A stretch of DNA of 53,016 bases from an uncultured Pirellulaceae bacterium (GCA_937928555.1 CALFWR010000038.1:1-53016), one strand, 5' to 3'; positions 1-9,012 are shown, counted from the stretch's first letter. Translations and numbers: made by a program. The notes: generated from the sequence alone by a model not told the origin.

Positions 1-142
1 TGATCCGCGTCTCTGATGCGATGAAACGATCGCTGTCGTTTTCATCTATCGGATGATTCGCGATTCTTGTTGAAATTCAGCTTTTCCCTTGCTCCCGTTG
101 GCCAGACGTAGAATCAACGCCCGTCGTCGTGAATAATCCGGG
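1..142 (-). mobile_element. MITE-like repeat, type 1 core, cut by window edge (copy A1)
   Basis: This is the right-hand 142 bp of the type 1 repeat seen in full at 14228-14414 and 50788-50974, in the same orientation. It ends with the shared terminal sequence TCGTGAATAATCCGGG. The left terminus lies outside the window. It is followed without a gap by half of a type 2 copy (143-245), which suggests that this element inserted into a type 2 element. Confidence 0.85.
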
Positions 143-245
143 TTCATCAACGAGGTGAACCGAAATCTGGGCGACAATCCAGCTTTGACCTTCGTAGCAG
201 TGAGGTTCAACGCGAATCAACGCCCGTCGTCGTGAATAATCCGGG
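143..245 (-). mobile_element. Partial type 2 MITE-like repeat, right half (copy A2)
   Basis: The sequence from TTCATCAACGAGGTG onward matches the reverse complement of the first half of the type 2 copy at 21292-21477. It ends with the same terminal sequence (CGTGAATAATCCGGG). The missing half of this type 2 element should lie beyond the left edge of the window, on the other side of the type 1 insertion. Confidence 0.8.
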
Positions 246-697
246 TTCTGACTTCTCTACGAAAAAGTTTTGACAACGCAGTAAACGCAACTCAATGCCA
301 AACGCTCTCACTGTACCGAAGCGAAACACGAAAAGCAATTTGTCCAAGTTCAACGTCCCTGATCACCGAGCCGACAGTTATGCCCACTTCCCGGTGAGTT
401 CAACTATCAGGGATTCGATGTTTGGGTCAAGAGATTTTGGAATCTTGAAATCGGAGTTGGATGTTGGGTCAAGCAAATGGCACTCTGGTGCCGCATAGTG
501 CCACGGAAAGACCTCGGTGTGGTAGGGGCCGTTGTCGTCAGGCAGGCTGTTGGCCTATATCAGGTCCAGGCATAACTTGTTTCTCCAGCGTATTCAGTAG
601 AACCGGACCGGACATCGTGGTGTGTTCGAAAATTCTGTTCACGTCGCTCCCGGAACCGACCTAGAGTTTGGTCCTTGAGTTTCAAAATTGTCCGTCA
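246..697. other. Intergenic region, no gene recognised
   Basis: About 450 bp lie between the repeats and the first pilus gene. Short open frames here have no recognisable protein features. Two direct copies of TTGGGTCAAG occur at 422-431 and 464-473, and TGGCACT...AGTGCCA forms a short inverted repeat near 479-505. Neither can be tied to a function. The promoter of the Tad-like cluster probably lies here, but no clear -35/-10 pair is visible. Confidence 0.5.
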
Positions 698-1099
698 ATG
701 ATCATGAAAAAGAAGCCCCGAAAGAACAGACACTCGCGCAGCGGGACTGCGATGGTCGAAATGGCGATTTGCCTTCCGTTGTTTGTTTTTCTTGTGTTCG
801 GCACGGTAGAGATAAACGAGGCCATCTTCCGCAAGCAGACGATGACGTCTGCTGCCCATGAGGGTGCTCTGCTGGGAATGAAATCAGCGACCACTCAACC
901 TCAGATCGAAGGTATTGTGCAGGCTGTTCTCAATTCGCGAGGCCTTGAAGACTGCACGATCGAAGTCGACAGCGGCGGGACTGACATCTCACTCCTTGCC
1001 CCGGGTTCGGAGTTTACCGTAAGGGTCATAACCGCAGCGGGATCCAGCCGATTTGGACTCGACGAACTGACAGTGGAAGTAACGGCGATTCGCCCCTGA
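698..1099 (+). CDS. TadE-like pilus assembly protein (first copy)
   Basis: About 133 residues. A short basic N-terminus (KKKPRKNRHSRSG) is followed by the TadE-type signature TAMVEMAICLPLFVFLVFG, that is, one N-terminal membrane helix with the conserved Glu. A small periplasmic domain of pseudopilin type follows. TadE-like minor pilins are processed and act in assembly of Flp/Tad pili. The start could be ATG 698 or ATG 704; neither has a convincing Shine-Dalgarno site, and a frame open from TTG 668 is less likely. It is the first of three genes of the same pathway (next at 1283 and 2399), with a 183-bp gap before the second. None of the Tad ATPase or secretin genes are in the window. Confidence 0.8.
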   Translation: MIMKKKPRKNRHSRSGTAMVEMAICLPLFVFLVFGTVEINEAIFRKQTMTSAAHEGALLGMKSATTQPQIEGIVQAVLNSRGLEDCTIEVDSGGTDISLLAPGSEFTVRVITAAGSSRFGLDELTVEVTAIRP

Positions 1100-1282
1100 C
1101 TTTGGCTTTCGAATGAGGGCATTGTTTCCCGCTTGATCAGACTGGTGCCAATAGCGGAAGTCAAAAAACGCCCAGCCATGAAACACAGACACTCTATCAC
1201 CAAAGTCCAAAATCAGCTTTTTACATTCAATCGCTTATTTCGATTTCCAACACTAGCCAACTGACCCAAAGAGACCGTACCC

Positions 1283-2392
1283 ATGCGAAATACAATATTC
1301 AGAAGGAAAGGCGCTTTTGCCGTCCTGTTTGCAGTTCTGCTGCCGGTGATCCTCATATTCCTTGGATTTTCCATTGATTTTGCGAACATGCAGCGATCCC
1401 GTAGTGAGTTGCGTGTGGTGGCAGACCTCGCTGCCAAAGCGGCCTCGGATGCCCTTGCTCGCACCGATGGCGACGTTGTCGAAGCCGCCGCGGTGGCGAG
1501 GCAGGTTGCGGCGGCTAACTTCGTTGCCGGCAAGCCACTAACTCTCTCGGACAATGAAATAGCATTCGGTCGTTCAACTCTTGATGCCGATACTGGCATT
1601 TGGACGTTCAGTGAAGGTGCCACTCCGGCGAACGCGGTAAGGATTCTGGCAGCCCGTGACTCCCAGTCACCTGACGGACCGATTCCACTGTTGTTTGGGC
1701 GTTTCTACGGTGTGCCAAACTTTCAATCGTCCCAACAGGCGGTTGCCGGATTTCAGGAGACTGACATTGTGCTTGTACTGGATCGCTCCGGATCGATGAA
1801 AAGAGATGTCCAATGGACGGGAACGCCAACCCAAGACGAGCTTAATCCGTTGCTTCCTCCGCCGGGCAGCAGGTGGCTGGCCCTTGCCGATTCGGTCAAC
1901 ATCTTTCTGGATGAACTCGACGGAACCAACAGCACCGAACGCGTCGGGCTGGTAACTTTCGCCTCGCGAAACGGTGTAAATCCAACCGCTGCAACTCTTG
2001 ACGCAGAGCTGACCACTAACACCCAATCTGTTCGCGGCGCGATCAACGGTTGGACGACGAGCGTTTGGACCGGAGGCACCAATATCGACGCCGGGCTCAA
2101 GCAAGCACGTCAGCATTTGAATGACAGAAGCGTCGATCTCCGCAAGCGAGTGATCATTGTTTTGACAGATGGAAGATTCAATGCTGGCGACAATCCAGCG
2201 GTCGAAGCGATGAGAATTGGAGATGAAGGAACCGTTGTCCACACGATTACTTTTAGCAGCGAAGCGAATACCGCGGACATGGTTCAGACCGCTGCGGCCG
2301 GTCGTGGTGAGCATTATCACGCTCCGGATGAAGCCACACTTCGTGACGTCTTCAAGCGACTCGCCGCTTCACTGTCGGTCCTGCAGGAGTAA
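1283..2392 (+). CDS. TadG-like protein with von Willebrand factor A domain
   Basis: 369 residues. Residues 10-60 form a TadG-type N-terminus (GAFAVLFAVLLPVILIFLG, one membrane helix, then an Ala-rich stretch). Residues 160-360 form a von Willebrand factor A domain with the metal-ion-dependent adhesion site DRSGS at 167-171, a TGGTN segment further on, and LTDGR. This combination is typical of TadG-like surface or pilus-associated proteins. It most likely is anchored in the inner membrane with the vWA domain outside the cytoplasm. It lies between two TadE-like genes, and the downstream gene follows after 6 bp with GGAG in the overlap region, so the two are probably co-translated. Its binding partner is not known. 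Confidence 0.8.
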   Translation: MRNTIFRRKGAFAVLFAVLLPVILIFLGFSIDFANMQRSRSELRVVADLAAKAASDALARTDGDVVEAAAVARQVAAANFVAGKPLTLSDNEIAFGRSTLDADTGIWTFSEGATPANAVRILAARDSQSPDGPIPLLFGRFYGVPNFQSSQQAVAGFQETDIVLVLDRSGSMKRDVQWTGTPTQDELNPLLPPPGSRWLALADSVNIFLDELDGTNSTERVGLVTFASRNGVNPTAATLDAELTTNTQSVRGAINGWTTSVWTGGTNIDAGLKQARQHLNDRSVDLRKRVIIVLTDGRFNAGDNPAVEAMRIGDEGTVVHTITFSSEANTADMVQTAAAGRGEHYHAPDEATLRDVFKRLAASLSVLQE

Positions 2393-2398
2393 ACCATT

Positions 2399-2851
2399 AT
2401 GAAACTTCGAATCAAAAATCGTTCCACAGTTCTTACGGGTAAATCTCGTGTTGGAAAAACGGCTGTCGAATTTGCTTTGACCGCACCGATCTTTTTCCTG
2501 GTCCTTTTTGGAGGGATCGAGTTTTCTCGCATGCATACCATTCGCAGTTCGATTGAAAACGCCGCCTTTGAAGGTGCGCGACGGGGCATTGTTTCCGGAG
2601 CGACAGCGGAACAGTGCGAAGCGATTACTGAAAGATTGCTCAGGAGTGCAAACGTCCCTGATCACACGATCACGATTGAGCCTGCCGTTCTTGACCCGAC
2701 GGTTAACTTTGTTTCGGTGACCGTAGCGTTGCCGCTAAACACTGATAATGGATTTCGGCTGGCGGGATTTCTCAAGAATCAAACCTTCAGCAAGACGATC
2801 GTTTTGCCGCGGGAATCAGCAGATTCAGTTGCCGCCTTTGAGAGGCGATGA
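2399..2851 (+). CDS. TadE-like pilus assembly protein (second copy)
   Basis: 150 residues. The N-terminus is basic (KLRIKNRSTVLTGKSR) and is followed by the TadE signature KTAVEFALTAPIFFLVLFGG with the conserved Glu and one membrane helix, then IEFSRMHTIRSSIENAAFEGARRG, which matches the family layout. A soluble domain of about 90 residues completes it. The ATG is 6 bp after the upstream stop, with GGAG seven bases or so before it, so it is expressed with the vWA gene. It converges on the methyltransferase gene that ends at 2911. Confidence 0.8.
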   Translation: MKLRIKNRSTVLTGKSRVGKTAVEFALTAPIFFLVLFGGIEFSRMHTIRSSIENAAFEGARRGIVSGATAEQCEAITERLLRSANVPDHTITIEPAVLDPTVNFVSVTVALPLNTDNGFRLAGFLKNQTFSKTIVLPRESADSVAAFERR

Positions 2852-2910
2852 ACCGCTGAAATGGCAATGGGCGTTCGCAATAAAGTGGCTATCGGTTCGA
2901 CGCGATCGAG

Positions 2911-4101
2911 CTATCTGGAGGTCAGGTAAAGCACCTGATTTTCGTTGATGTCGATTTCTTCGGAGATTGAAAAGTGCGATTCGATGATGGATCGCCACTG
3001 GTCAAAGGATCTGCGATTCACATGCAGTTCCTGACCGGTGCCGGTGGATTCTCCATTGTGAATCGAAAACGCCTGCCGCCGCACCTGCTTCATGTTGGCA
3101 AACAGGCCTTCGACCTGATCGTCGTAAAGGTGTTCGATGCAATCGACGCAAACGGCGCTGTCGAATTTTGCAATGTCGTCGATGGGTTTGGTAATGTCGC
3201 CCACTCGCATGCCAGGATGTTTTTTGATTTGGTCGATGCCTTCGGCGTCAAATCCCATCTCACGAAGCTTTTCGACGGTCTGTCCACGCCCGCATCCCAG
3301 ATCGATTACGCGGCCGGTCAGCCAATCCATGTAGTGCGGCATCAGGCGCACTCCCGGGCAGCGGCCTTCTTCGGCGTTACCGTACCATGGGTTGTCATCG
3401 TAGATCTTCTGGTAAAGATTTTTGGAATCGGCCGGATGGCCTGCGACTTCTTTTGTTACCGGTGGTTTTGCAGTGGCAGTGGCAGGTTTTGCAGCGTCAG
3501 GTGAAGCCAATTTGCGTTTCCAGATCGCCAACTGTTTTCGCTTGCCGTCGTAGATGGCGGTGTCGGGCTGGAATTGTTCGATCCACCAGTCAACGCCTTG
3601 AACGGTGCGATGAAGGTTATCGCCGTGAAGGTCTTTGACTCCCGATGGCCGACACGAAACACTGCCGAAAAAAGTGCCGCCAGTTCTGAGTACACGGTCG
3701 ATCGCAGCAATGGCTTTGCGGATGTCCGCCTGGTCCAAGTGCTCCAGGACATCAAAGCAGGTCACCAGTGAAAAGAACCCGTCTTCGAACTGCAGGTCGG
3801 TGCAACTTCCGGTCGTCAGTCGCTGGTTGGCGTTGGGAATTTTCGCGCCGATTCGCTGTATGGCTTTCTCGATCGCAACGTCGCTGACATCGATCCCGAA
3901 AGGATGCAATTGAAATGTCGGCCCAGACAGATAGTCCATCGCAAAGCCGACCCCACAACCAATATCCAGACAGCGACCGGAGATCGAACTCAAACGGTCG
4001 GTGTCCTGGACGACGGCGCGGAAGCCGGGCGAATTTTCCGCCAGGTTGTAGCGATGGTCTTTCTCGACAACGTCGTTGTATATTTCACGGTAGTCAGTCA
4101 T
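2911..4101 (-). CDS. Tandem SAM-dependent methyltransferase (two class I domains)
   Basis: 396 residues with two complete SAM-binding motifs. The first is LDIGCGVG at about 45-52, followed by VTCFDVLEHLD and a class I fold to about residue 200. A linker rich in Ala, Pro, Thr and Lys runs to about 225. The second domain carries VIDLGCGRG at about 265-273 and VCVDCIEHLYD. The two halves resemble each other only at the motifs, so they may act on different substrates, or one may be regulatory. No substrate can be named. The ATG overlaps the stop of the upstream gene by four bases (ATGA), so it is the third gene of an operon with 4098-6008 and 5992-6507. Confidence 0.85.
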   Translation of the reverse strand: MTDYREIYNDVVEKDHRYNLAENSPGFRAVVQDTDRLSSISGRCLDIGCGVGFAMDYLSGPTFQLHPFGIDVSDVAIEKAIQRIGAKIPNANQRLTTGSCTDLQFEDGFFSLVTCFDVLEHLDQADIRKAIAAIDRVLRTGGTFFGSVSCRPSGVKDLHGDNLHRTVQGVDWWIEQFQPDTAIYDGKRKQLAIWKRKLASPDAAKPATATAKPPVTKEVAGHPADSKNLYQKIYDDNPWYGNAEEGRCPGVRLMPHYMDWLTGRVIDLGCGRGQTVEKLREMGFDAEGIDQIKKHPGMRVGDITKPIDDIAKFDSAVCVDCIEHLYDDQVEGLFANMKQVRRQAFSIHNGESTGTGQELHVNRRSFDQWRSIIESHFSISEEIDINENQVLYLTSR

Positions 4102-6008
4102 GGTGCGTTCCTTCGCTGGGCTTTTTCGCAGTCGGCAAAGCAGAGCAGGGCCATGGCGGTGCCGTAGCTTCTGCCAATTTCGTGGGAGTCGACGAAACAG
4201 CCATCGATTTCGGGAAGCCCCATGATGATGGCGTGTTGCTGCTTCGCAAAGGCCTTTCTGGCCTGGTCGTCCTCGAGTTGGGTGATCGCTTCGGTGCGGG
4301 ACCGCATGCAGTACCAGAAAAAGAAACCACCGTAGTTGAAGCTTGACGTGTGGTCGTCGTACTTGAGGGCTTTCGCCATCGCGTCATGTCGTTCGAACGC
4401 GGACTTGAGGCTGCGGTTAAGGTCGTCCTGGGCGGCCTGGTCCCAGATCATGAGGGCGCCTTCGCACAGAGGCATGCGACCGGCACTGGACGATTTGCCA
4501 TTTTCTCCTGCGGCTCGTTTATTGATGTCCATGGTGGTCAGTTTGCTGCCGTAAGTGTAGCCGCCGTCGCGGTAGCGGCAGGCCTTCAGCGCCGCCACGC
4601 CGGCCTGGACATTTGATGCGTTGACCTTGGCACCTAGCTGTTTGGATTCGTGAAGCGCCCACAGTGCCGACGCGGTGACGAATGGATTTCGATACTCGTG
4701 GTACCAGTTGCCTTCCTTGGACTGGATTGATTCGAGGCCAGCGACGGATTGGTCAATCTGTTCAAGCATGTCCGGATCGGTGGAGGCGAGTCGATTGAAA
4801 AGGCGCAGTCGATACAGCCGCGCCCAAAATATCTCGTCGGTGTCGCGTGGGTTGAGATTGGCGTCATCGGCGACGAACTTGATGGCTTTGGCTAGGCATT
4901 TGTCAATTTCGGGAACCCACTCACGAAGTTCCTCTCTTTCTCGGGCTTCCACGAGCGCCATGCCGCAGATCGCCGTCACGGCAACGTGAACGTTGGGAAG
5001 TCCATCGGTGCCGCCAAAGTCATAATCCGAATCAATAAAGCCGCCTCTTTCGTTTTGCATTGAAAGCAGGAACTTGACGCCGCGCTGCCAAAGCTGACCT
5101 TCGGTGTACGTCCCCTCGGGCGCGGCCGAGCCCTTGGAGTCGACTCCTGCCCTGAGGGCTTTTTTGGGGATGTCCGCAAAGGTCTCAAACCCGCGAACAA
5201 AGGGGCCGATTCGCTGGGCTTCGGCGGCGGCTTTCCAGCCCAGGGGGTGGTTCGGAAAAGCATCGCCAATCTGTTTGAACTTTTCCAGCGATTCGCTGTG
5301 CCGACCAAGCCGAAAAAGCGCCATCGCTTGGCAGCACTGGACTTCGATGGCGTCGCTTTTAACTTCAAGCACCTGGTCGTAGGCGAAAGCAAACAGGAAG
5401 TCCTGGGCTTTTTTGACGGCCGGAGCTTTCGCCGGCAGGTCGCTCGCGGGCTTGAGAAGCCCCGTGATCCAACGCGGATTGATCGTCGTCACGCGGTCGA
5501 TGCGAAGCGAAACGGTTTCGTCCGGTTCGATAACCACAAAGCCCGGTTCGATGAACTTGAATGCTTTCAGGTCAAAGTTATTCGCTTGGGCCTTGCCCGG
5601 GACGGCCATCAATGGAATGTAGTTCTGATTCGCCGATGCGATAACTTCCGGGTACGACCAAGCTCCGGCTCGCATGTACCAGTCGACTTCGCGTTTGCGA
5701 TCCATGAACGTGTCGGCCAGTCGGGGCACGTACCAGAGGATGGGCCTGCCGGAGTCGCGTGACTTTTTCCGGGCGGTGGCGTAGTCGGTTTCCCAATTGA
5801 TCGCGGTGCCGATTTTGGAGGCTGTCGCGTTGGGAGTGACACGGATCTTTCGCATCGAGTTTTGAGTGAAAGACGGAGTGGCTGACAGCAGGGTGGCTGA
5901 CAGCAGAGAGAGCATCAAAGTAGCCCGGCAGGTCGGCGGTTTCCACTGGAGCTTCGAAAACGGATTCAACCAAGATCGCCCCGGTTTTTTGTTATCCCAA
6001 AATTTCAT
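4098..6008 (-). CDS. Secreted protein: thioredoxin-like domain, TPR-like segment and prenyltransferase-barrel repeats
   Basis: 636 residues. A hydrophobic segment at about 30-50 looks like a signal or anchor. Residues 70-190 resemble the thioredoxin-like fold used in DUF255/thioredoxin-7 proteins (a Trp-rich start, a strand with RPILWYV, then VIASANQNYIPL), but the usual CxxC is absent. Residues 200-270 look like tetratricopeptide helices. From about 300 the chain has repeats of the prenyltransferase/squalene-cyclase alpha-alpha barrel type (FLLSMQNERGGF, GLESIQSKEGNWY, ALKACRYRDGGYTY). Planctomycetes have many secreted barrel proteins of this kind without known substrates. It overlaps DUF2726 at its start by 17 bp and the methyltransferase at its end by four. 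No enzymatic role can be assigned with confidence. Confidence 0.7.
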   Translation of the reverse strand: MKFWDNKKPGRSWLNPFSKLQWKPPTCRATLMLSLLSATLLSATPSFTQNSMRKIRVTPNATASKIGTAINWETDYATARKKSRDSGRPILWYVPRLADTFMDRKREVDWYMRAGAWSYPEVIASANQNYIPLMAVPGKAQANNFDLKAFKFIEPGFVVIEPDETVSLRIDRVTTINPRWITGLLKPASDLPAKAPAVKKAQDFLFAFAYDQVLEVKSDAIEVQCCQAMALFRLGRHSESLEKFKQIGDAFPNHPLGWKAAAEAQRIGPFVRGFETFADIPKKALRAGVDSKGSAAPEGTYTEGQLWQRGVKFLLSMQNERGGFIDSDYDFGGTDGLPNVHVAVTAICGMALVEAREREELREWVPEIDKCLAKAIKFVADDANLNPRDTDEIFWARLYRLRLFNRLASTDPDMLEQIDQSVAGLESIQSKEGNWYHEYRNPFVTASALWALHESKQLGAKVNASNVQAGVAALKACRYRDGGYTYGSKLTTMDINKRAAGENGKSSSAGRMPLCEGALMIWDQAAQDDLNRSLKSAFERHDAMAKALKYDDHTSSFNYGGFFFWYCMRSRTEAITQLEDDQARKAFAKQQHAIIMGLPEIDGCFVDSHEIGRSYGTAMALLCFADCEKAQRRNAP

Positions 6009-6507
6009 CGATCAGGTCCTTTACTTCTCGGGCGCTGTATCCGTCTTCGACGGGAATTCTAAGTAGTGGTAAATCAGCCGCTTCCATGGCGTCGTTGACG
6101 AACTCATCGCGTTCGATTCGGTCTGCTCGCTGATGCGAAGCGTCATCAAGCTCGATCGCCAGGACCGGTTCGAGTGACATTGGATCACACAAAACGAAAT
6201 CAATGTGCTTGGCGAGAATTTTGTTCAGCCATTTTCGGCCCTGGGGGTTGCCTTTTTGGACCTGGATCAGGTCTGCGATCCGCACCATCGCAAAGATCTC
6301 CCACTCGTCAAGGACGGCCTTTTGCAGGGCTTTAAAGAAGCGAAGCTCCGATTTGGTGACCAGCGATTTCCGCTTGTAATACGGCATCGGTGGCGGGACG
6401 GCATACATCCGCAGCAGCATCATGATCGCTGTGAACACGGCCAGGCCAACCCAAAAAGGCCAGTAGTCGATGAGGATGCCGTACAGTTGGTCCATCTTTG
6501 GAGGCAA
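5992..6507 (-). CDS. DUF2726 domain protein with N-terminal membrane helix
   Basis: 171 residues. One membrane helix at about 10-32 (FWVGLAVFTAIMMLL) is followed by a DUF2726 domain. Visible features are KSELRFFKALQKAV, VRIADLI, DFVLCDP, VLAIELDDASHQ and the terminal PLLRIPV. DUF2726 is a restriction-endonuclease-like fold; the D/E-x-x-D positions of the fold are present (DFVLCD and AIELDD). Most members are predicted nucleases of unknown target. It is the first gene of a three-gene operon whose cistrons overlap, so its product is probably made in step with the barrel protein and the methyltransferase. The membrane anchor would keep it at the cytoplasmic face. Confidence 0.85.
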   Translation of the reverse strand: MPPKMDQLYGILIDYWPFWVGLAVFTAIMMLLRMYAVPPPMPYYKRKSLVTKSELRFFKALQKAVLDEWEIFAMVRIADLIQVQKGNPQGRKWLNKILAKHIDFVLCDPMSLEPVLAIELDDASHQRADRIERDEFVNDAMEAADLPLLRIPVEDGYSAREVKDLIDEILG

Positions 6508-6700
6508 AAAGTGCCGAACGTCTCTGGAGGAAATGTCGTCTGATCAATTAGTATTCGTAGCTGGAGCTGCCGGGCTTTTCAGGATTGGCGGCCCGAAGTG
6601 GTGCTTTGCCAGTTTCTGGCGAATCCCACTGGCACAACCCGCGTCACGAATACGCAATTTTTATCCGATTCGCCAACCCCCAAACAGATCAAACACCCTC

Positions 6701-7822
6701 GTGAGCACGATCGACGCAAATCCAGTACTCAAACCCCTGAAAATTGGGAACGTGGATATCGGATTTCCGGTCGTCCAGGCGGCGCTGTCGGGATACAGCG
6801 ACTGGCCGATGCGAGTCATCGCCAGACGATTGGGGGCTCCGTACACTGTCTGCGAGGTGATGCTGGACGAGTTTCTGGTGAATTTGAAGGAGAGGAAACG
6901 CACCAGTCATTTCCTGCACATTTCCGACGAAGAGCATCCTGTTGGCGGGCAGTTGATGGGTGCCGAGCCCGAACAGTTTTCGCTGGGGGCGATGCGTTTG
7001 GTGAAAGCCGGTTTCGACATCATCGATATTAACTTTGGTTGCCCGGTGAAAAAAGTTCTTGGTCGCTGTCGCGGCGGGTTCCACCTGAGCCAACCTGATG
7101 TGGCCCTAGAGATCGTAAAGCGGACTCGCGACAACGTCCCGGCAGAGATTCCGGTGACGATGAAGATGCGTCGAGGCATCGATGATACGCAGGAAAGTCG
7201 CGATCAGTTTTTCGAGATTCTTGATGGGGCGTTTGAAATCGGGATCGCTGCGGTGACAGTTCATGGTCGCACGGTCAAGCAACGTTACGTCGGGCCAAGC
7301 AAGTGGGAGTTCCTCAAAGAAGTCAAAGACCACATTGGCGACAATATTCTTCTGGGCAGCGGCGACCTTTTTACGCCGCAGGATTGCCTGGACATGATGG
7401 CTCAAACCGGAGTCGATGGCGTGACGGTTGCCAGGGGAGCCATCGGCAACCCGTGGATCTTCGATCAGGCCCGAGCCCTTGCCGAAGGACGGCCTTTGCC
7501 TGACCCGCCGACCCTGCACCAGCAGCGCGACGTTTTGCTTGAGCATTTTCGCCTAGCGGAGTCACTTTACGGCGAGGATCGAGTCGGGCAGTTGATGCGC
7601 AAGTTCGGCATCAAGTATTCCATTTTGCATCCGCAGCATCAGGAAGTCCGTTCGGCTTTTGTCAAAGTCCGTCATCGCGAGGACTGGGAAATGGCAATCA
7701 GCAAGTTCTACTCTCAGGATGGCCCGGGGACGCACCCCGACGGTCGGATGCACAAAGCCAAAGGCAGCGACGCGGAGTTCAAGAAGATTCCGGGTAAGAT
7801 CCCGCCGAAGGGCCAATCGTAG
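6701..7822 (+). CDS. dus: tRNA-dihydrouridine synthase (DusB-like)
   Basis: 373 residues from GTG 6701. The frame is open further upstream (to 6470), but similarity to the family begins just after this GTG (LKIGNVDIGFPVVQAALSGYSDWPMR). The FMN-binding TIM barrel carries the Cys motif NFGCPVKKV, VTMKMRRG, the TVHGRTVKQRY segment, GSGDL and ARGAIGNPWIF, all hallmarks of Dus enzymes that reduce uridine in the tRNA D-loop. After the Cys motif, where most enzymes have GAGSALL, this one has CRGGFHL; a similar change occurs in other planctomycetes as far as I recall. The last 25 residues are a basic tail. The gene is divergent from DUF2726 and independent in transcription. Confidence 0.9.
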   Translation: MSTIDANPVLKPLKIGNVDIGFPVVQAALSGYSDWPMRVIARRLGAPYTVCEVMLDEFLVNLKERKRTSHFLHISDEEHPVGGQLMGAEPEQFSLGAMRLVKAGFDIIDINFGCPVKKVLGRCRGGFHLSQPDVALEIVKRTRDNVPAEIPVTMKMRRGIDDTQESRDQFFEILDGAFEIGIAAVTVHGRTVKQRYVGPSKWEFLKEVKDHIGDNILLGSGDLFTPQDCLDMMAQTGVDGVTVARGAIGNPWIFDQARALAEGRPLPDPPTLHQQRDVLLEHFRLAESLYGEDRVGQLMRKFGIKYSILHPQHQEVRSAFVKVRHREDWEMAISKFYSQDGPGTHPDGRMHKAKGSDAEFKKIPGKIPPKGQS

Positions 7823-7921
7823 CCAGCCCTGATTTACTTGCCTTGCCGAACACCGCTAGAAGCGCTCACCCGAGGCCGTAAGGCCAATGGCTCACAAAAC
7901 GCGCAGCAACGTAGCCGAACT

Positions 7922-8581
7922 CTATCGGCGATAGTGAAAGTTGTAATGCGCATGACGTGGAGAGCTATAGCGCGGCCGAGAGTGAGGGTGAGATCCATAC
8001 GGTGGCCGGACGGGAACGTATCGCTCAACCACGATCGGCTGATGGACGACGACGGGACGGGTTTGATAGACGGTCCGAACAGGGGCTTTTTGAACGCGTG
8101 ATTCGACACCGGCAAGCCTTGCCTGTTGCATGACACCGATCACTTCTTTGTTGACCCCTTGCTGGTGCAAGGCAATGATTTCGTTCACGCCGATTCGTTG
8201 CTTGACGCCATTGGTCTGGATCTGCTGGATCACGATCGAACTGGCAACGCCGCTTTGGCTCAACGCGACAACATCGTTGATCGAGACGCCGCTGGAAAAA
8301 TCAACCGCCTGTCGATAAGCCTGCTGCTGACGGTATCGGTAGCGTTGTTGATTCAGCTGATCCTGTTGGTTGCCCAGCAGGCCGCCGGCAATTGCACCAA
8401 CCGCTCCGCCGATGAGAACACCTTCGGGGGTTTCGTCGTTTTGGTTGCCAATGATCCCGCCGATGATCGCGCCGGCTGCTCCACCGGTCAACGCGCCGCG
8501 GCGCGTGTTGTTCGCCTGTCCAAAACAGGAGCTTGCTACAAGACAGATGATCGCCGTCGAAAGTAAAATTCTGGTAATCAC
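7922..8581 (-). CDS. Glycine-zipper outer-membrane-type protein
   Basis: 219 residues. The N-terminus is a signal peptide with a lipobox-like Cys (LVASSCFG). Residues 28-75 hold two glycine-zipper segments (GALTGGAAGAIIGGIIG and GVLIGGAVGAIAGGLLG), as in proteins that insert in or span the outer membrane. The middle contains two related repeats (VVALSQSGVASSIVIQQI and IIALHQQGVNKEVIGVM), a helical pattern found in several planctomycete secreted proteins. The C-terminus is rich in Arg, His, Tyr, Pro and Ser. Function is unknown; a structural or envelope-associated role is likely. Confidence 0.75.
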   Translation of the reverse strand: MITRILLSTAIICLVASSCFGQANNTRRGALTGGAAGAIIGGIIGNQNDETPEGVLIGGAVGAIAGGLLGNQQDQLNQQRYRYRQQQAYRQAVDFSSGVSINDVVALSQSGVASSIVIQQIQTNGVKQRIGVNEIIALHQQGVNKEVIGVMQQARLAGVESRVQKAPVRTVYQTRPVVVHQPIVVERYVPVRPPYGSHPHSRPRYSSPRHAHYNFHYRR

Positions 8582-8774
8582 GTTGATCCTCGGCCGAGGG
8601 GCCTAAGTTAAAGTTAAGAGAACGGGTTGAAAGCAATGGCAGCTTTAACAGATGGTTCTTGGCTGTTCATCGGCAATCCGGATCTTTTCGCTTGAACTGT
8701 TGGAAGTACCATGCCAGCAGTGGTTAGCTGGCGCACGTTTTCTTCGCATTTTGCGTCCACAGGCAGCAACCGCT

Positions 8775-8947
8775 GTCGTTTTAGCCGCAGTCGTAGGGCC
8801 GGTTCCCACCGGCCGCGTTCGATGTCGTCCCTCGAAAGTCAGCTTTCAATCTTACGCGTGTCCCGGGGTTTAATCCTTCTCGCAAAAGGAACGAAATGTC
8901 GGCCGGTGGGAACCGGCCCTACTGGGCCTGCGCTAAAACGGCTGATT
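8775..8947. repeat. Long inverted repeat (arms about 40 bp)
   Basis: A perfect 22-bp inverted repeat occurs at 8793-8814 and 8901-8922, with core GGCCGGTTCCCACCGGCC. Similarity of the arms extends outward through the GTTTTAGC block on each side. The loop is about 86 bases. It occupies the intergenic space between the glycine-zipper gene and the redoxin gene. Short open frames across it are not genes. It probably is a dispersed planctomycete repeat able to form a large stem-loop. Confidence 0.8.
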
Positions 8948-9012
8948 CTTTTCAGCTCGAAGAAGCTGAAAACAACACGAAAGGGGCAGCAACAGAAATT
9001 ACGCAAAGCGGA

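Noticed and set aside
422..473. Two TTGGGTCAAG repeats upstream of the TadE gene as an activator site
   Set aside because: Only two copies, no symmetry and no promoter nearby; not enough to claim a regulatory site.
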